The notes below the pieces were generated by a model. The model made no database searches. It worked only from the letters and a program-made list of their open reading frames with translations, and was not told where the DNA came from. 64,000 nt of DNA, taken from positions 496,001 to 560,000 of the forward strand of contig NC_013946.1 in assembly GCF_000024425.1 (NCBI RefSeq), in the 5' to 3' direction. The DNA comes from Meiothermus ruber DSM 1279 (GTDB lineage Bacteria > Deinococcota > Deinococci > Deinococcales > Thermaceae). How positions within the stretch are numbered: position 1 is the first letter of the stretch; each line of letters starts with the position of its first letter. A program made the translations under genes and the position numbers. Positions 56,754 to 64,000 of this stretch are shown piece after piece.

Positions 56754-57601
56754 AACGGATGCAGGCAACCTACATGGTGATTCGGTACTTACCCGACGTA
56801 CCCCGTGAGGAGTTCGTAAACGTCGGGGTGGTGCTGACCTGCCCCGATGCAGGTTTCCAGAATATTCGCATCTTGGACCATTTCAGCGAGGGCAGCCGTG
56901 CCAAGGCCCTCGGTGGCGACGGCCTTTTCGTTCGGCACGCCCTCACTAAGCTCCACAACATCATCGCCCAGCGGCGCGTGGATGACCTGCTGGGCAAGGA
57001 GGCATCCCCTGACGGCCAGCTCACCCGTGAGGGCATGGCCCTGCTCCAAGAGGTTTTCTGCAACAACATCCGCTTCAGCCCACTACGGACGGCGGTCACG
57101 AGTGACCCGGCAGCCACGCTCGCTCAGCTCTTTAGGGACTACGTGGGGGATCAGCAGCCCCGGCCAGAACCTAGAACGGTCACCCGTACATTGATCCGCA
57201 AGAGAGTCCACGAAGTATTTGTACAGTTCAGGCTCTTCTCCTTAGGGCTTAAAGAGGACTGGCGCTTGCCTCTTCTGACGGAACCCACGGTGGACCTAGC
57301 TTACAAGAACGATGCCTGGCACTTCTTCCAGGCCATCTCCTTTGCAGGCCATGAGCGAGCCGTCAAAACGGCGGTCAACGCGTACCGCCAGACCGCACGG
57401 GATGCCTGGGAATCGGACACGGAAGTCCGGGACGCACAGTTTGTGGCGCTGGTCTACAGGCCCAGCCAGCCGACATCCCAGATACGCAACCTCGAGGAAG
57501 CCCTCAAGCACGACAACATCCAGCTCAGGGACTACCGCGACGCCCCAGAAATCGCCAAGGACATCAAGCGCGACCTCGAGGCCCACCTGCTCATCCGGTA
57601 A
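56750..57601 (+). CDS. DUF3037 protein, partner of the HipA-like kinase
   Basis: 283 residues. The opening ATYMVIRYLPDVPREEFVNV then GVVLTCPD is the DUF3037 signature. The rest is helical with AYKNDAWHFFQAISFAGHER. Coupled to the HipA-like gene by ATGA. The two families co-occur in many bacteria. The function is unknown; the pairing suggests it holds or senses the state of the kinase. Confidence 0.85.
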   Translation: MKRMQATYMVIRYLPDVPREEFVNVGVVLTCPDAGFQNIRILDHFSEGSRAKALGGDGLFVRHALTKLHNIIAQRRVDDLLGKEASPDGQLTREGMALLQEVFCNNIRFSPLRTAVTSDPAATLAQLFRDYVGDQQPRPEPRTVTRTLIRKRVHEVFVQFRLFSLGLKEDWRLPLLTEPTVDLAYKNDAWHFFQAISFAGHERAVKTAVNAYRQTARDAWESDTEVRDAQFVALVYRPSQPTSQIRNLEEALKHDNIQLRDYRDAPEIAKDIKRDLEAHLLIR

Positions 57602-57701
57602 GTCCTCCGGTTGCCCTGGCCTTAGGCATCACAGGAATAAAGCCAATCACGATGTGCAAGTGCCGCTCAGGGCGCGTCCGGGCTTTGCTATCCTGTAGCT
57701 G

Positions 57702-58478
57702 ATGCGATACCCCACGGCTCATTCTTGGACCTTGAAGAAGCTGGAGTTTCTGAAAAGGTACTTGCCTGCATTCGTCAATGCTACAAAAAAGGCGCTCTCT
57801 CGCCACTACGTAGATGGGTTCGCCGGTCCAGGGTACAACCAGCAGAAAGATGGCAGCCTGGTTGAAGGATCGCCTCTGCTGGCCATTCAACATTCCCAGT
57901 TCACTAGCTTCTTTTTCGTGGAAAAAGACCGCCGCTCGTACACTGAGCTCGAGCGGAATCTCCGGAAGCACAACCCTAGCCTTCGCGGTATCCACCTCTA
58001 CCGAGACGATTTCAATCTCCGTGTCGAGGATATCTTGCAGCAGATCCACCCAAGAGCACCTACGCTGTTCTTTTTGGATCCCTTTGGCCTTGAACTCAGG
58101 TGGGCTACTGTCGAGAAAATCGCCAGGCGGGAAAAGGCAGATATCTTTATCCTGATTAGTGGCAGCGGGGCTAACCGTGCCAAGCAAAACCACCCACAAA
58201 CTTTGGACGAGTTCTTCGGGGACGCCTTGTGGCAGGGCTTGCGGCAAAAGCCAGGGCAGTCCTGGTTTGAGGCCTTTACCGAGGCCTACCGTGACCGGAT
58301 GAGGGGGCTAGGACTAGATGGAACCGAACTGGTCACCGTAGCTAGAAATAGCAATAACGCGCCGATGCATGTTCTAGCCTTCCACTCAAAGAACAAAATC
58401 GCTCTGCGGATCGCGAATAGTGTTTTCAATAGTATCGAGACCAATCCTGCTCAACCGGGCTTGCCGTTCGGTGAGTGA
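57702..58478 (+). CDS. tcmP: Three-Cys-motif partner protein (TcmP)
   Basis: 258 residues; TATCCT (57689-57694) seven bases upstream indicates a leaderless start. The family pattern is clear: WTLKKLEFLKRYLPAFVNAT, SRHYVDGFAGPGYNQQKDGS, GSPLLAI, FFFVEKDRRSYTELERN, TLFFLDPFGLE and a helical end. The GFAGPG loop and D/FxE acid resemble Rossmann methyltransferases. TcmP is named for its association with Gp37/Gp68-type proteins, and the partner gene follows tail-to-tail with a 93-base overlap. Confidence 0.88.
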   Translation: MRYPTAHSWTLKKLEFLKRYLPAFVNATKKALSRHYVDGFAGPGYNQQKDGSLVEGSPLLAIQHSQFTSFFFVEKDRRSYTELERNLRKHNPSLRGIHLYRDDFNLRVEDILQQIHPRAPTLFFLDPFGLELRWATVEKIARREKADIFILISGSGANRAKQNHPQTLDEFFGDALWQGLRQKPGQSWFEAFTEAYRDRMRGLGLDGTELVTVARNSNNAPMHVLAFHSKNKIALRIANSVFNSIETNPAQPGLPFGE

Positions 58479-59177
58479 GTCAGTCTGAGGAAATTCGTCC
58501 CAGGTACGGCCATCCAACAACCTGCCCCCACTCTTCGGCGTTCTGCCGCCCCATTGCTTGAAGAAGAAGGGGATTCCAGCTCGCTGGCATTGATCTCGAA
58601 GGGAGCGCACCCAGGTGGGGTCTATGGGGCGGTGATCGGGGCCACTCTCCCCCCCTACGATCACCCAGTGGATGCCGCGCAGGTCTAACTCGAGGGGCCC
58701 CAACAAAGGCTCGCAGGAGAGAAACTTGACCCTGGCCCCGGTCTGACGAAGGAAATCCACCCGTACCGCGTACTTCTGGTTCTCCACCGAGACTCCCATC
58801 CAGACGTTCTCGGGCCACTCGATCAGGGGGTCGAGCTCCAGCAGGCGCGTGTGGCGTTTGGTGAGGATCTGGTAGGTGTGCTGGGGCGTCTCGCGCATCA
58901 CGCGGAAGACCTCCAGCAGGAAGCGCAGGGGCATCTGCTCATGGAACAGATCGCTCATCGAATTGACGAAGACCCGCCTCGGCTTCTTCCAGCGATATGG
59001 TTCTTGTAACCGCTCGGGGTGCAGGGTGAAGCGGAATCCCTGGGGGAAATGCTGGGAGAAGCGCTCAGTTATGCGCTCGGCATAGCAGTGCTTGCACCCT
59101 GGACTGACCTTATTGCATCCGGTGGTAGGGTTCCAGGTGGCATCGGTCCACTCTATTGCGGTGCCGACGTTAGCCAT
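58386..59177 (-). CDS. DUF5131 / phage Gp37-Gp68 three-Cys protein
   Basis: 263 residues. WTDATWNPTTGCNKVSPGCK then HCYAERITERF holds the three-cysteine motif (CxxxxxxCxxC) that is like a radical-SAM cluster site. VFVNSMSDLFHEQMP, YQILTKRHTRL, VWMGVSVENQKY, IVGGESGPDHRPI and FFKQWGG complete the family pattern. Biochemical role unknown; a radical reaction on a nucleotide or tRNA has been suggested by the motif. Convergent with tcmP; the last 93 bases of both genes are shared on opposite strands. Confidence 0.88.
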   Translation of the reverse strand: MANVGTAIEWTDATWNPTTGCNKVSPGCKHCYAERITERFSQHFPQGFRFTLHPERLQEPYRWKKPRRVFVNSMSDLFHEQMPLRFLLEVFRVMRETPQHTYQILTKRHTRLLELDPLIEWPENVWMGVSVENQKYAVRVDFLRQTGARVKFLSCEPLLGPLELDLRGIHWVIVGGESGPDHRPIDPTWVRSLRDQCQRAGIPFFFKQWGGRTPKSGGRLLDGRTWDEFPQTDSLTERQARLSRIGLDTIENTIRDPQSDFVL

Positions 59178-59230
59178 TACGGCGTAACCTTAACACGGAT
59201 AAACCGATATGTCTATGGGCATTAACACAC

Positions 59231-59986
59231 TCAGCTACTCCTCCCACCCAGCACCCGCCGATAACTCTCCCCCACCTGCTCCAGCGAACTCTCGGCGTAG
59301 ATCTGGGTGGTCTTGAGGTCCCGGTGCCCCAGAAACTTCTGAAGCTGCTCCAGGGGCATCCCCCGGTCGAGAAGGATCTGCGCCACCGAGTGCCTGAGCA
59401 GGTGCGGGTAGACCCGCCGCTCGAGGCCCGCCTCCTTGGCGGCGGCCTGGATGAGCTTCTGGACGGCCCGGGGGGAGTAGCGCTGGTGGCGGTTGGACTC
59501 GAAGAGGTAGCCCCGGGTGCGCCCCGCCAGATGAACCCGCAGCTCCTGGGCCAGGGCGGGCAGGATCGGCACGTACCGCACCGAGTCCTTCTTGGCCTTG
59601 TGGACGTAGAGGTGGGGGGCCTCCCCGTCGAGGTGGAGGTCCTGGGCCCGCAGAAAGACGAACTCGCTGACCCGGCACCCGGTGTAGAAGAGCGTCTTCA
59701 ACATCAGGCCGTAGACCGGCTTCCGGGGGTTCAGGCGATACGCCGCTTCCAGCAGGCGGCTCACCGCTTCGGGGGAGAGCCGCTCCACCACCCGGCGGCG
59801 AGCCGGGGGCGGGGCGAGCTCCAGCATCCGGCGCACCCGCTCGACCACATACTTGCTCTGGTCGTAGTCCAGGTGGGCCTTGCGCCAGAGCCGGGCGGTC
59901 TCCCGGATCACCGCGTCCAGTTCAGAGTTCGCTTTCGTTTTCTTACCGCGCACTTCAGCCAGCTTGAGGGGGGTTGCGCTCTCCAT
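59231..59986 (-). CDS. Tyrosine recombinase (XerC/D-like)
   Basis: 251 residues. Catalytic residues in order: Arg in FYTGCRVSEFVFLRAQDL, Lys in VHKAKKDSVRYVP, HxxR in YPHLLRHSVAQILLDRG, the second His in LGHRDLKTTQIYAE, and the Tyr in that segment. The N-terminal SAM-like domain is short and basic. It could resolve plasmid dimers or move the island. It is placed at the edge of the defence-like genes. No direct-repeat attachment pair was found beyond the repeat at 60091. Confidence 0.88.
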   Translation of the reverse strand: MESATPLKLAEVRGKKTKANSELDAVIRETARLWRKAHLDYDQSKYVVERVRRMLELAPPPARRRVVERLSPEAVSRLLEAAYRLNPRKPVYGLMLKTLFYTGCRVSEFVFLRAQDLHLDGEAPHLYVHKAKKDSVRYVPILPALAQELRVHLAGRTRGYLFESNRHQRYSPRAVQKLIQAAAKEAGLERRVYPHLLRHSVAQILLDRGMPLEQLQKFLGHRDLKTTQIYAESSLEQVGESYRRVLGGRSS

Positions 59987-60067
59987 GACCCCCTCAGTCT
60001 AGCCGGAAAAGTTCGCTGTATGGGTATTGAGCGAATAAAGAGCGTGCGGCTGCTGGGTTGAAAATCA

Positions 60068-60088
60068 CCGGGGCGACGACCGCCCCGG
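60068..60088. terminator. GC hairpin upstream of the recombinase gene
   Basis: CCGGGGCG-ACGAC-CGCCCCGG, perfect 8-bp arms, between the divergent recombinase and lipoprotein genes. Confidence 0.5.
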
Positions 60089-60090
60089 GC

Positions 60091-60140
60091 TAGACTGGCG
60101 ATGGTATCGATGTCCAGGTTAGACTGGCGATGGTATCGAT
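60091..60140 (+). repeat. Direct repeat, 21 bp, two copies
   Basis: 60091-60111 and 60120-60140 are identical over 21 bases (beginning TAGACTGGCGATGG, ending GGTATCGAT), start-to-start distance 29. They lie before the lipoprotein start and may be a promoter duplication, an operator pair or a recombination site. Confidence 0.75.
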
Positions 60141-60163
60141 ATTCTCTACACGGGAGGTTATCC

Positions 60164-61870
60164 ATGCAAACCGTACAATCTTCACCTTCACAGCGAACAA
60201 TCTTCTGGCTTTTCGGCGTGGTGTTGACCCTGCTCCTGGCGGCCTGCGGCGGGGGGACCTCCGGCGGCAGCAGCGGCGGCGGCGGTGGAGGAGGTGGGGG
60301 TGGCGGCGGCGGCGGAACCACCCCCTCCTTCACCCTCGCTCTGAACCCCACCAGCCTCACCGTGCAGCAGGGGTCTAGCGGCAGCACCACCCTCACCGTG
60401 ACCCCGCAGAACGGCTTCACCGGGGCGGTGAACCTTGCCCTGGTGGACGGCAGCGGCAACCCCGTTTCGGGGATCAACCTCTCGCCCGCCAGCGTGACCG
60501 TGAGCGGCACCAGCCCGGTGACCCAGAACCTCACCCTGACGGTGGGTTCGAGCGTGGCTACCGGGCCCTACGCCCTGCAGGTCAAGGGCACCTCGGGGAG
60601 CCTGACCCAGCAAGTCGGTCTGAGCCTGACGGTGAGCGCTCCAGGTGGGGGCGGCGGTTCGCCTTCGCAGGTCACCGTAAAGGTTTCAGACCCAAGCGGA
60701 AGCGGATATACGGGATACTATCAGGACTCAAACCAGAATAACTGGCAGCCGCTAAACTTTACGAATAACCAGGCGACTTTCAACGTCAGCGGTTCGCGGT
60801 ACGGGGTGGCCGTGGTATGCGGTAGTAGCGGAAGTGCCGGGTCAACACAATTCGTTTTGGCTACCGTCAGCGAGTCCAACCTCGCTACCGTGAGTTGTTA
60901 TGCCTATGGCGCCCCATCGACGGGACCGACAATTACGGTCACCGTGGACGCCTCACAGATCGCCTCGGTGGTTGCTCCGGGTGATGAAGTCTTTGTGAAC
61001 GACAGTTACCCTTCTTCCACCCTCAACAGCGCACTAAAGTCTACCGTTTCCTACCAGAAAAGCGCTTCTGGAGCAGTGGATCTGGTGGTGCGAATCCGCC
61101 AGGCCAACGGTGGGCCCACAAAAGCGGTCAAGGTGGTACGCAACGTGACCAGCAGCAACCCCACCATCACCTTCGTGCCCTCGGATCTCACCAACGCGCA
61201 AAGCGTCGCCCTCACGAACCCGCCCCCTGCTTCTTTCTCACAGTATGTCGGCTACGGGTACATTACAGCCAGCAACACGGGCATAGCGGATCTGAGGGTA
61301 AGCAACAACAGTTACCTGCCGGTAGCGGGCTTCCAGTCAGGCGATCGATACATCAGCTTCACAGAAGCAGTACAGGGAGATTACTTCACTGACGGGGATG
61401 GCCAACGAGCCATCACCTTCAAGGGTTACTCTACTCCGCCGACCTCGGTGGCCTTCGCAACCCCTTGGTCGACCGGGGCGCTTTCTAGCAATGCAGCCGG
61501 CCTGCCCCAGATCTCTGGTCTGAGCTACCCGGGGGCGATTGCCTATGGAGCGAGCTACTCTACCCCTTCAGGACGATTTTTGAGCGTTTTGGTTTCCTCT
61601 GGCTACCTGGCAGGGGCTACCAGCTTTGATCTGGCCAGCCTTTCACCCCTCTTGAACAGTGTGGGTTATACAGCTCCATCTAACGGCACAAATGCCGTTG
61701 TCGAAGTCTACGCCTTGGTGTCCCCTATGGGACTACGGCGGAGCCTGGAGTTTATCAGTGTTTTTGGTACTCCCGCCTCCTTTTCACTTTTTACGAGCGA
61801 TCTTGATATTCAATCGGTAAACGTCAACAAGAAGTACGTTGTCGGCGGGGGAGCAGTCTCCTTCCCTTAG
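60164..61870 (+). CDS. Lipoprotein with poly-Gly linker and Ig-like domain
   Basis: 568 residues from ATG 60164, with GGGAGGTTATCC upstream. Lipobox LLAAC (Cys at about 28), then a Gly-rich stretch of about 25 residues, an Ig/BACON-like domain (about 55-160: FTLALNPTSLTVQQGSSGST, TVTPQNGFTGAVNLALVDGS) and a large beta-rich C-terminal part. Surface-exposed protein of unknown function. The 5' part is high GC with many CGG/GGC triplets; the later part from about 60680 has lower GC, as if two domains came from different sources. Confidence 0.7.
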   Translation: MQTVQSSPSQRTIFWLFGVVLTLLLAACGGGTSGGSSGGGGGGGGGGGGGGTTPSFTLALNPTSLTVQQGSSGSTTLTVTPQNGFTGAVNLALVDGSGNPVSGINLSPASVTVSGTSPVTQNLTLTVGSSVATGPYALQVKGTSGSLTQQVGLSLTVSAPGGGGGSPSQVTVKVSDPSGSGYTGYYQDSNQNNWQPLNFTNNQATFNVSGSRYGVAVVCGSSGSAGSTQFVLATVSESNLATVSCYAYGAPSTGPTITVTVDASQIASVVAPGDEVFVNDSYPSSTLNSALKSTVSYQKSASGAVDLVVRIRQANGGPTKAVKVVRNVTSSNPTITFVPSDLTNAQSVALTNPPPASFSQYVGYGYITASNTGIADLRVSNNSYLPVAGFQSGDRYISFTEAVQGDYFTDGDGQRAITFKGYSTPPTSVAFATPWSTGALSSNAAGLPQISGLSYPGAIAYGASYSTPSGRFLSVLVSSGYLAGATSFDLASLSPLLNSVGYTAPSNGTNAVVEVYALVSPMGLRRSLEFISVFGTPASFSLFTSDLDIQSVNVNKKYVVGGGAVSFP

Positions 61871-61888
61871 GCGAATGATCGAAAGGAC

Positions 61889-61972
61889 ATGGGCAACCGT
61901 TACAGAGAGACCTACCACGGTAGCCTCTTCGAGGCGGTGGGAGATAACGGCACCATCCGCACCTCCCCCTGA
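61889..61972 (+). CDS. Possible 27-residue peptide
   Basis: ATG 61889 follows AAAGGA and reads MGNRYRETYHGSLFEAVGDN then GTIRTSP. It lies between the lipoprotein stop and a terminator. Short and without a match, so it may be a remnant or chance. Confidence 0.25.
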   Translation: MGNRYRETYHGSLFEAVGDNGTIRTSP

Positions 61973-61989
61973 ATCGGAGATACCCTTAT

Positions 61990-62015
61990 CCCGCCCCGTC
62001 CGCGATGGGGCGGGG
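61990..62015 (+). terminator. Hairpin terminator after the lipoprotein unit
   Basis: CCCGCCCC and GGGGCGGG around GTCCGCGAT, followed by TACTCTT. Confidence 0.65.
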
Positions 62016-62059
62016 TACTCTTACCCGAGGCCCGGCGGGGGTGGGTGCGGCGGATCTAA

Positions 62060-62968
62060 GAAACTGTTGTAAAAGTCCCCTCCTCCAGCTTATGCGGCCC
62101 TGGCCAGCCGCTTCACCAGCAAGCGTATCATGCCTAAATACATCCAGGCTTCCGTTACCTCAGGGTGGTACTCGTAATCTTTCCCCAGCCGTCGGTTTCG
62201 CCCCATCCAGGCAAAGGTCCGCTCCACCACCCACCGCTTGGGCAGGGGCTTGAACCCACCCTCCCGCGGGATCTCCGGCACCTCCTCCCCCTCCCGCACC
62301 CAGACCCCCCGCACCCCCGCGTAAGGACGGGCCACCACCTCCAGCTCCAGTCCCAGCCCCCTAGCCACCTCCCGCAAACCCCGGTAGCCCCAGTCCACAA
62401 AGAGCTTGCGCACCCGGGGCCACAAGGAGAGGTCCATCCCCAAAAGCAACGCCTGCCCACCCCACTTGTCGTGCTCATTGGCCGGGTGGACCAAGGCCTT
62501 CAAGAGACGGCCCCCCGTGTCCGTCAGGATCTGCCGCTTCCTCCCTTTGACCTTCTTCGCCCCGTCGTGTCCCCGGGGCCCCCCTTTTCACTCGTCTTCA
62601 CCGACTGGCTGTCCATGACCAGGGCACTCGGGGAGGCATACCGTCCTCCCCGCTCCCGGTCACGACGGGCCAGAACCTGAGCTACCTTCTCCCAAACCCC
62701 TTCCTTCTGCCACTTGCGGAAGTAGTGGTAGACCGTGGACCAGTGGGGCAAGTCGTGAGGCATGGCCCGCCACTTGATGCCGTTTTCCAGGACGTAAAGT
62801 ATGGCGCTGACGATCTCCCTTCTGGGCACCTTTGCGGGTCGGCCACCGGGCTTGGGGGCAGGGATCAAGGGCTCCAGGATGGCCCACTCCGCGTCCGACA
62901 GGTCGCTGGGGTAAGATCTCCGTGTAGAAGCCACCCTTCAAGCATAGCGGACTTTTACGACAGTCTCT
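62060..62968 (-). mobile_element. IS5-family element, copy 2, uninterrupted
   Basis: 909 bp with terminal repeats GAAACTGTTGTAAAAGTCC and GGACTTTTACGACAGTCTC, flanked by a 3-bp TAA duplication, agreeing with TNA targets of several IS5 subgroups. It lacks the 218-bp insert of copy 1. Confidence 0.92.
62090..62934 (-). CDS. IS5-family transposase in two overlapping frames
   Basis: The first frame (62934 to 62524) codes SYPSDLSDAEWAILEPLIPA to DSQSVKTSEKGGPGDTTG. The second (to 62090) codes HDGAKKVKGRKRQILTDTGG, RLLKALVHPANEHDKWGGQA and the catalytic end KRWVVERTFAWMGRNRRLGK. The frames join at a run of A then G (AAAAGGGGGG) near 62590, the usual site for programmed ribosomal slippage in this family. 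All catalytic parts are present, so this copy may be active. Confidence 0.85.
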
Positions 62969-63017
62969 AACAACTCAACCCCTCATCCACGACTGCTGAG
63001 AACGAAGCTACAGGTCT

Positions 63018-63129
63018 GTTGGGAATGTTGGGAATTTCCTTTTGGAAAAACAAAAACTCCCAACACCAGAAATGCCGTGTAGGACTTGTTATTTATGGCC
63101 TTGTTGGGAATGTTGGGACTGTTGGGAGT
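63018..63129. repeat. 9-bp TGTTGGGA iterons
   Basis: TGTTGGGAA twice in tandem (63018-63035), an inverted copy CTCCCAACA (63058-63066), then three in tandem with exact 9-bp period (63103-63129). AT-rich sequence lies around and after them. Candidate binding array or replication origin upstream of the gene at 63206. Confidence 0.75.
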
Positions 63130-63205
63130 TTTGGAGAGGTACCCCTATAGAAATTCCTCGGAAGAGAAGGTCATACTATATTCCTGTGTGCAGTAACATA
63201 TTGCT

Positions 63206-64000
63206 ATGCGCTGGCAAGTGGCTTTGCTCTCCCTCATCGCGGCTCTGGCATTGCCGGTGGTTGGACTGGTCACGGGCCGGGTAGTGGGAGATTTCTTCCT
63301 CCGTGGAGACCTGATCGGCGCGGTCGGGGCGGCCTTCGGCGTGCTGGTGTACGCCCTGGCGCTGGCCTCCTCCTACTCGCACCTGCGCCACTACTACCGG
63401 GGCTATGAGGCCCAGGGGGTGCGGGCCTCGTGGGCGCTGGCCCTCGCGGTCGAGGTTGCGACCTTTTATATGAGCTTTGCGTATGTGGTCATTCACTCCC
63501 CGTGGGCCTTCTGGGGCAGCCTGATCGGGGCCTTCGTGGTGTTCTGGGGCAACTTCTCCAGCATGTATGAGGCCCGGGTCCAAACGGCCACACTGCGCGC
63601 TTCGTCAAGCGTGGCGTCTTTTCCCGGCGATAGCCGGGTGGTTGACAAAGCCCCTGCAGCGAGCGAGGAGCCTGTAGTCCAGGCACAACCCTTTCGCGCT
63701 GCGGTGGATCCGGTGCAGGAGCGTTCGCAGTACGAAGCCATCCTCGAGACGCTCCTCTCAGCGGAGGCTGTGGAAACCAAGATCAGCCAGGTGAGACAGT
63801 CGGTGCGGGCAGTCCAAACGGCCACGGTTCCACAGAAAGCCAGGAGCGAACCCCTGTCGGAGATTCCGACCCGCACGGAAGAACGTCAACAGGAACCCAC
63901 CCTGCTCCTCTCCGAGGGGGATAAGGAAGTACTCCGTCTGGCGGCGGAGGGGCCAATCGGCCCCTCGGGGATCAGCCGGGCGCTGGGGATCGCCAAGAGT
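63206..64000 (+). CDS. Membrane protein with C-terminal winged-helix start (partial)
   Basis: 265 residues visible, continuing beyond the window. Four hydrophobic segments (about 5-25, 35-55, 75-95, 100-120) are followed by a long Ala/Pro/Gln/Glu-rich linker. From about residue 235 comes LLLSEGDKEVLRLAAEGPIG then PSGISRALGIAKS, the beginning of a winged-helix DNA-binding domain, similar in place to the gamma domain of FtsK-type proteins. The start is preceded by GTAACATATTGCTATGC, like the SLH porin promoter. A membrane-tethered DNA-binding protein is likely. Confidence 0.65.
   Translation, partial: MRWQVALLSLIAALALPVVGLVTGRVVGDFFLRGDLIGAVGAAFGVLVYALALASSYSHLRHYYRGYEAQGVRASWALALAVEVATFYMSFAYVVIHSPWAFWGSLIGAFVVFWGNFSSMYEARVQTATLRASSSVASFPGDSRVVDKAPAASEEPVVQAQPFRAAVDPVQERSQYEAILETLLSAEAVETKISQVRQSVRAVQTATVPQKARSEPLSEIPTRTEERQQEPTLLLSEGDKEVLRLAAEGPIGPSGISRALGIAKS

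Noticed and set aside
59231-59986. Complete integrative element with attachment sites
   Set aside because: No tRNA gene or matching pair of attachment repeats was found in the window; the recombinase alone does not show integration.

Overview
The window looks like a stretch of a conjugative megaplasmid or integrative conjugative element from the Deinococcus-Thermus phylum, most likely a Meiothermus/Allomeiothermus or Thermus relative. Reasons: high GC with very frequent CTCGAG in coding DNA, an SLH-plus-beta-barrel surface protein typical of the group, many genes whose -10 box lies 6-9 bases before the ATG (leaderless transcripts), and a Rad52-family protein. The organism call is an inference; no rRNA, tRNA or core gene is present to settle it.

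1-20.6 kb: a type IV secretion/conjugation operon. A divergent VirB10-like gene faces a tightly overlapping run of VirB2-, VirB3-, VirB4-, VirB5-position and VirB6-like genes, a TraG/VirD4 coupling protein, an HD-GYP protein, a lytic transglycosylase and a SpoIIIAA/Ycf45-type ATPase in the place of VirB11. Exported proteins of unknown function follow, then a separately promoted SLH porin, a lipoprotein and a membrane protein. No relaxase was found.

20.6-27.6 kb: a dense GGACA/TGTCC repeat field with a coiled-coil protein carrying a duplicated domain, a VWA lipoprotein, a sigma-factor-like protein, small unknown genes and a RES-Xre toxin-antitoxin pair.

27.6-36.9 kb: an IscB remnant with its omega-RNA region, then a foreign-looking cluster: FAD oxidoreductase, two unknown proteins, an ABC exporter (ATPase plus two permeases), an aldo-keto reductase, a kanamycin-nucleotidyltransferase homologue, a small unknown protein and a cytochrome P450. 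It looks like a small-molecule tailoring, resistance and export cluster without a recognisable scaffold enzyme.

36.9-39.4 kb: a three-layer nest of insertions (IS701/IS4-like element interrupted by an IS5-family element, itself interrupted by a structured 218-bp insert), beside an IS982 remnant.

39.5-50.1 kb: an accessory/replication operon with a SLOG protein, VapBC, a TnpB-like nuclease, ArdC, many small proteins, a replication-initiator-like gene with four palindromic iterons inside it, a DnaC-type helicase loader, SWIM and Rad52-like proteins. Eight copies of one GC-rich hairpin lie between these genes, and three long-armed CTTGCCCC inverted repeats sit at gene boundaries.

50.2-60 kb: a defence-like island: GIY-YIG-like protein, type III restriction-modification, HipA-like kinase with DUF3037, three-Cys-motif partner (TcmP) overlapping tail-to-tail with a DUF5131/Gp37-Gp68 protein, and a tyrosine recombinase.

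60-64 kb: a poly-glycine lipoprotein, a second and uninterrupted copy of the IS5-family element, and a 9-bp iteron array before a membrane protein with a C-terminal winged-helix start that runs off the window.
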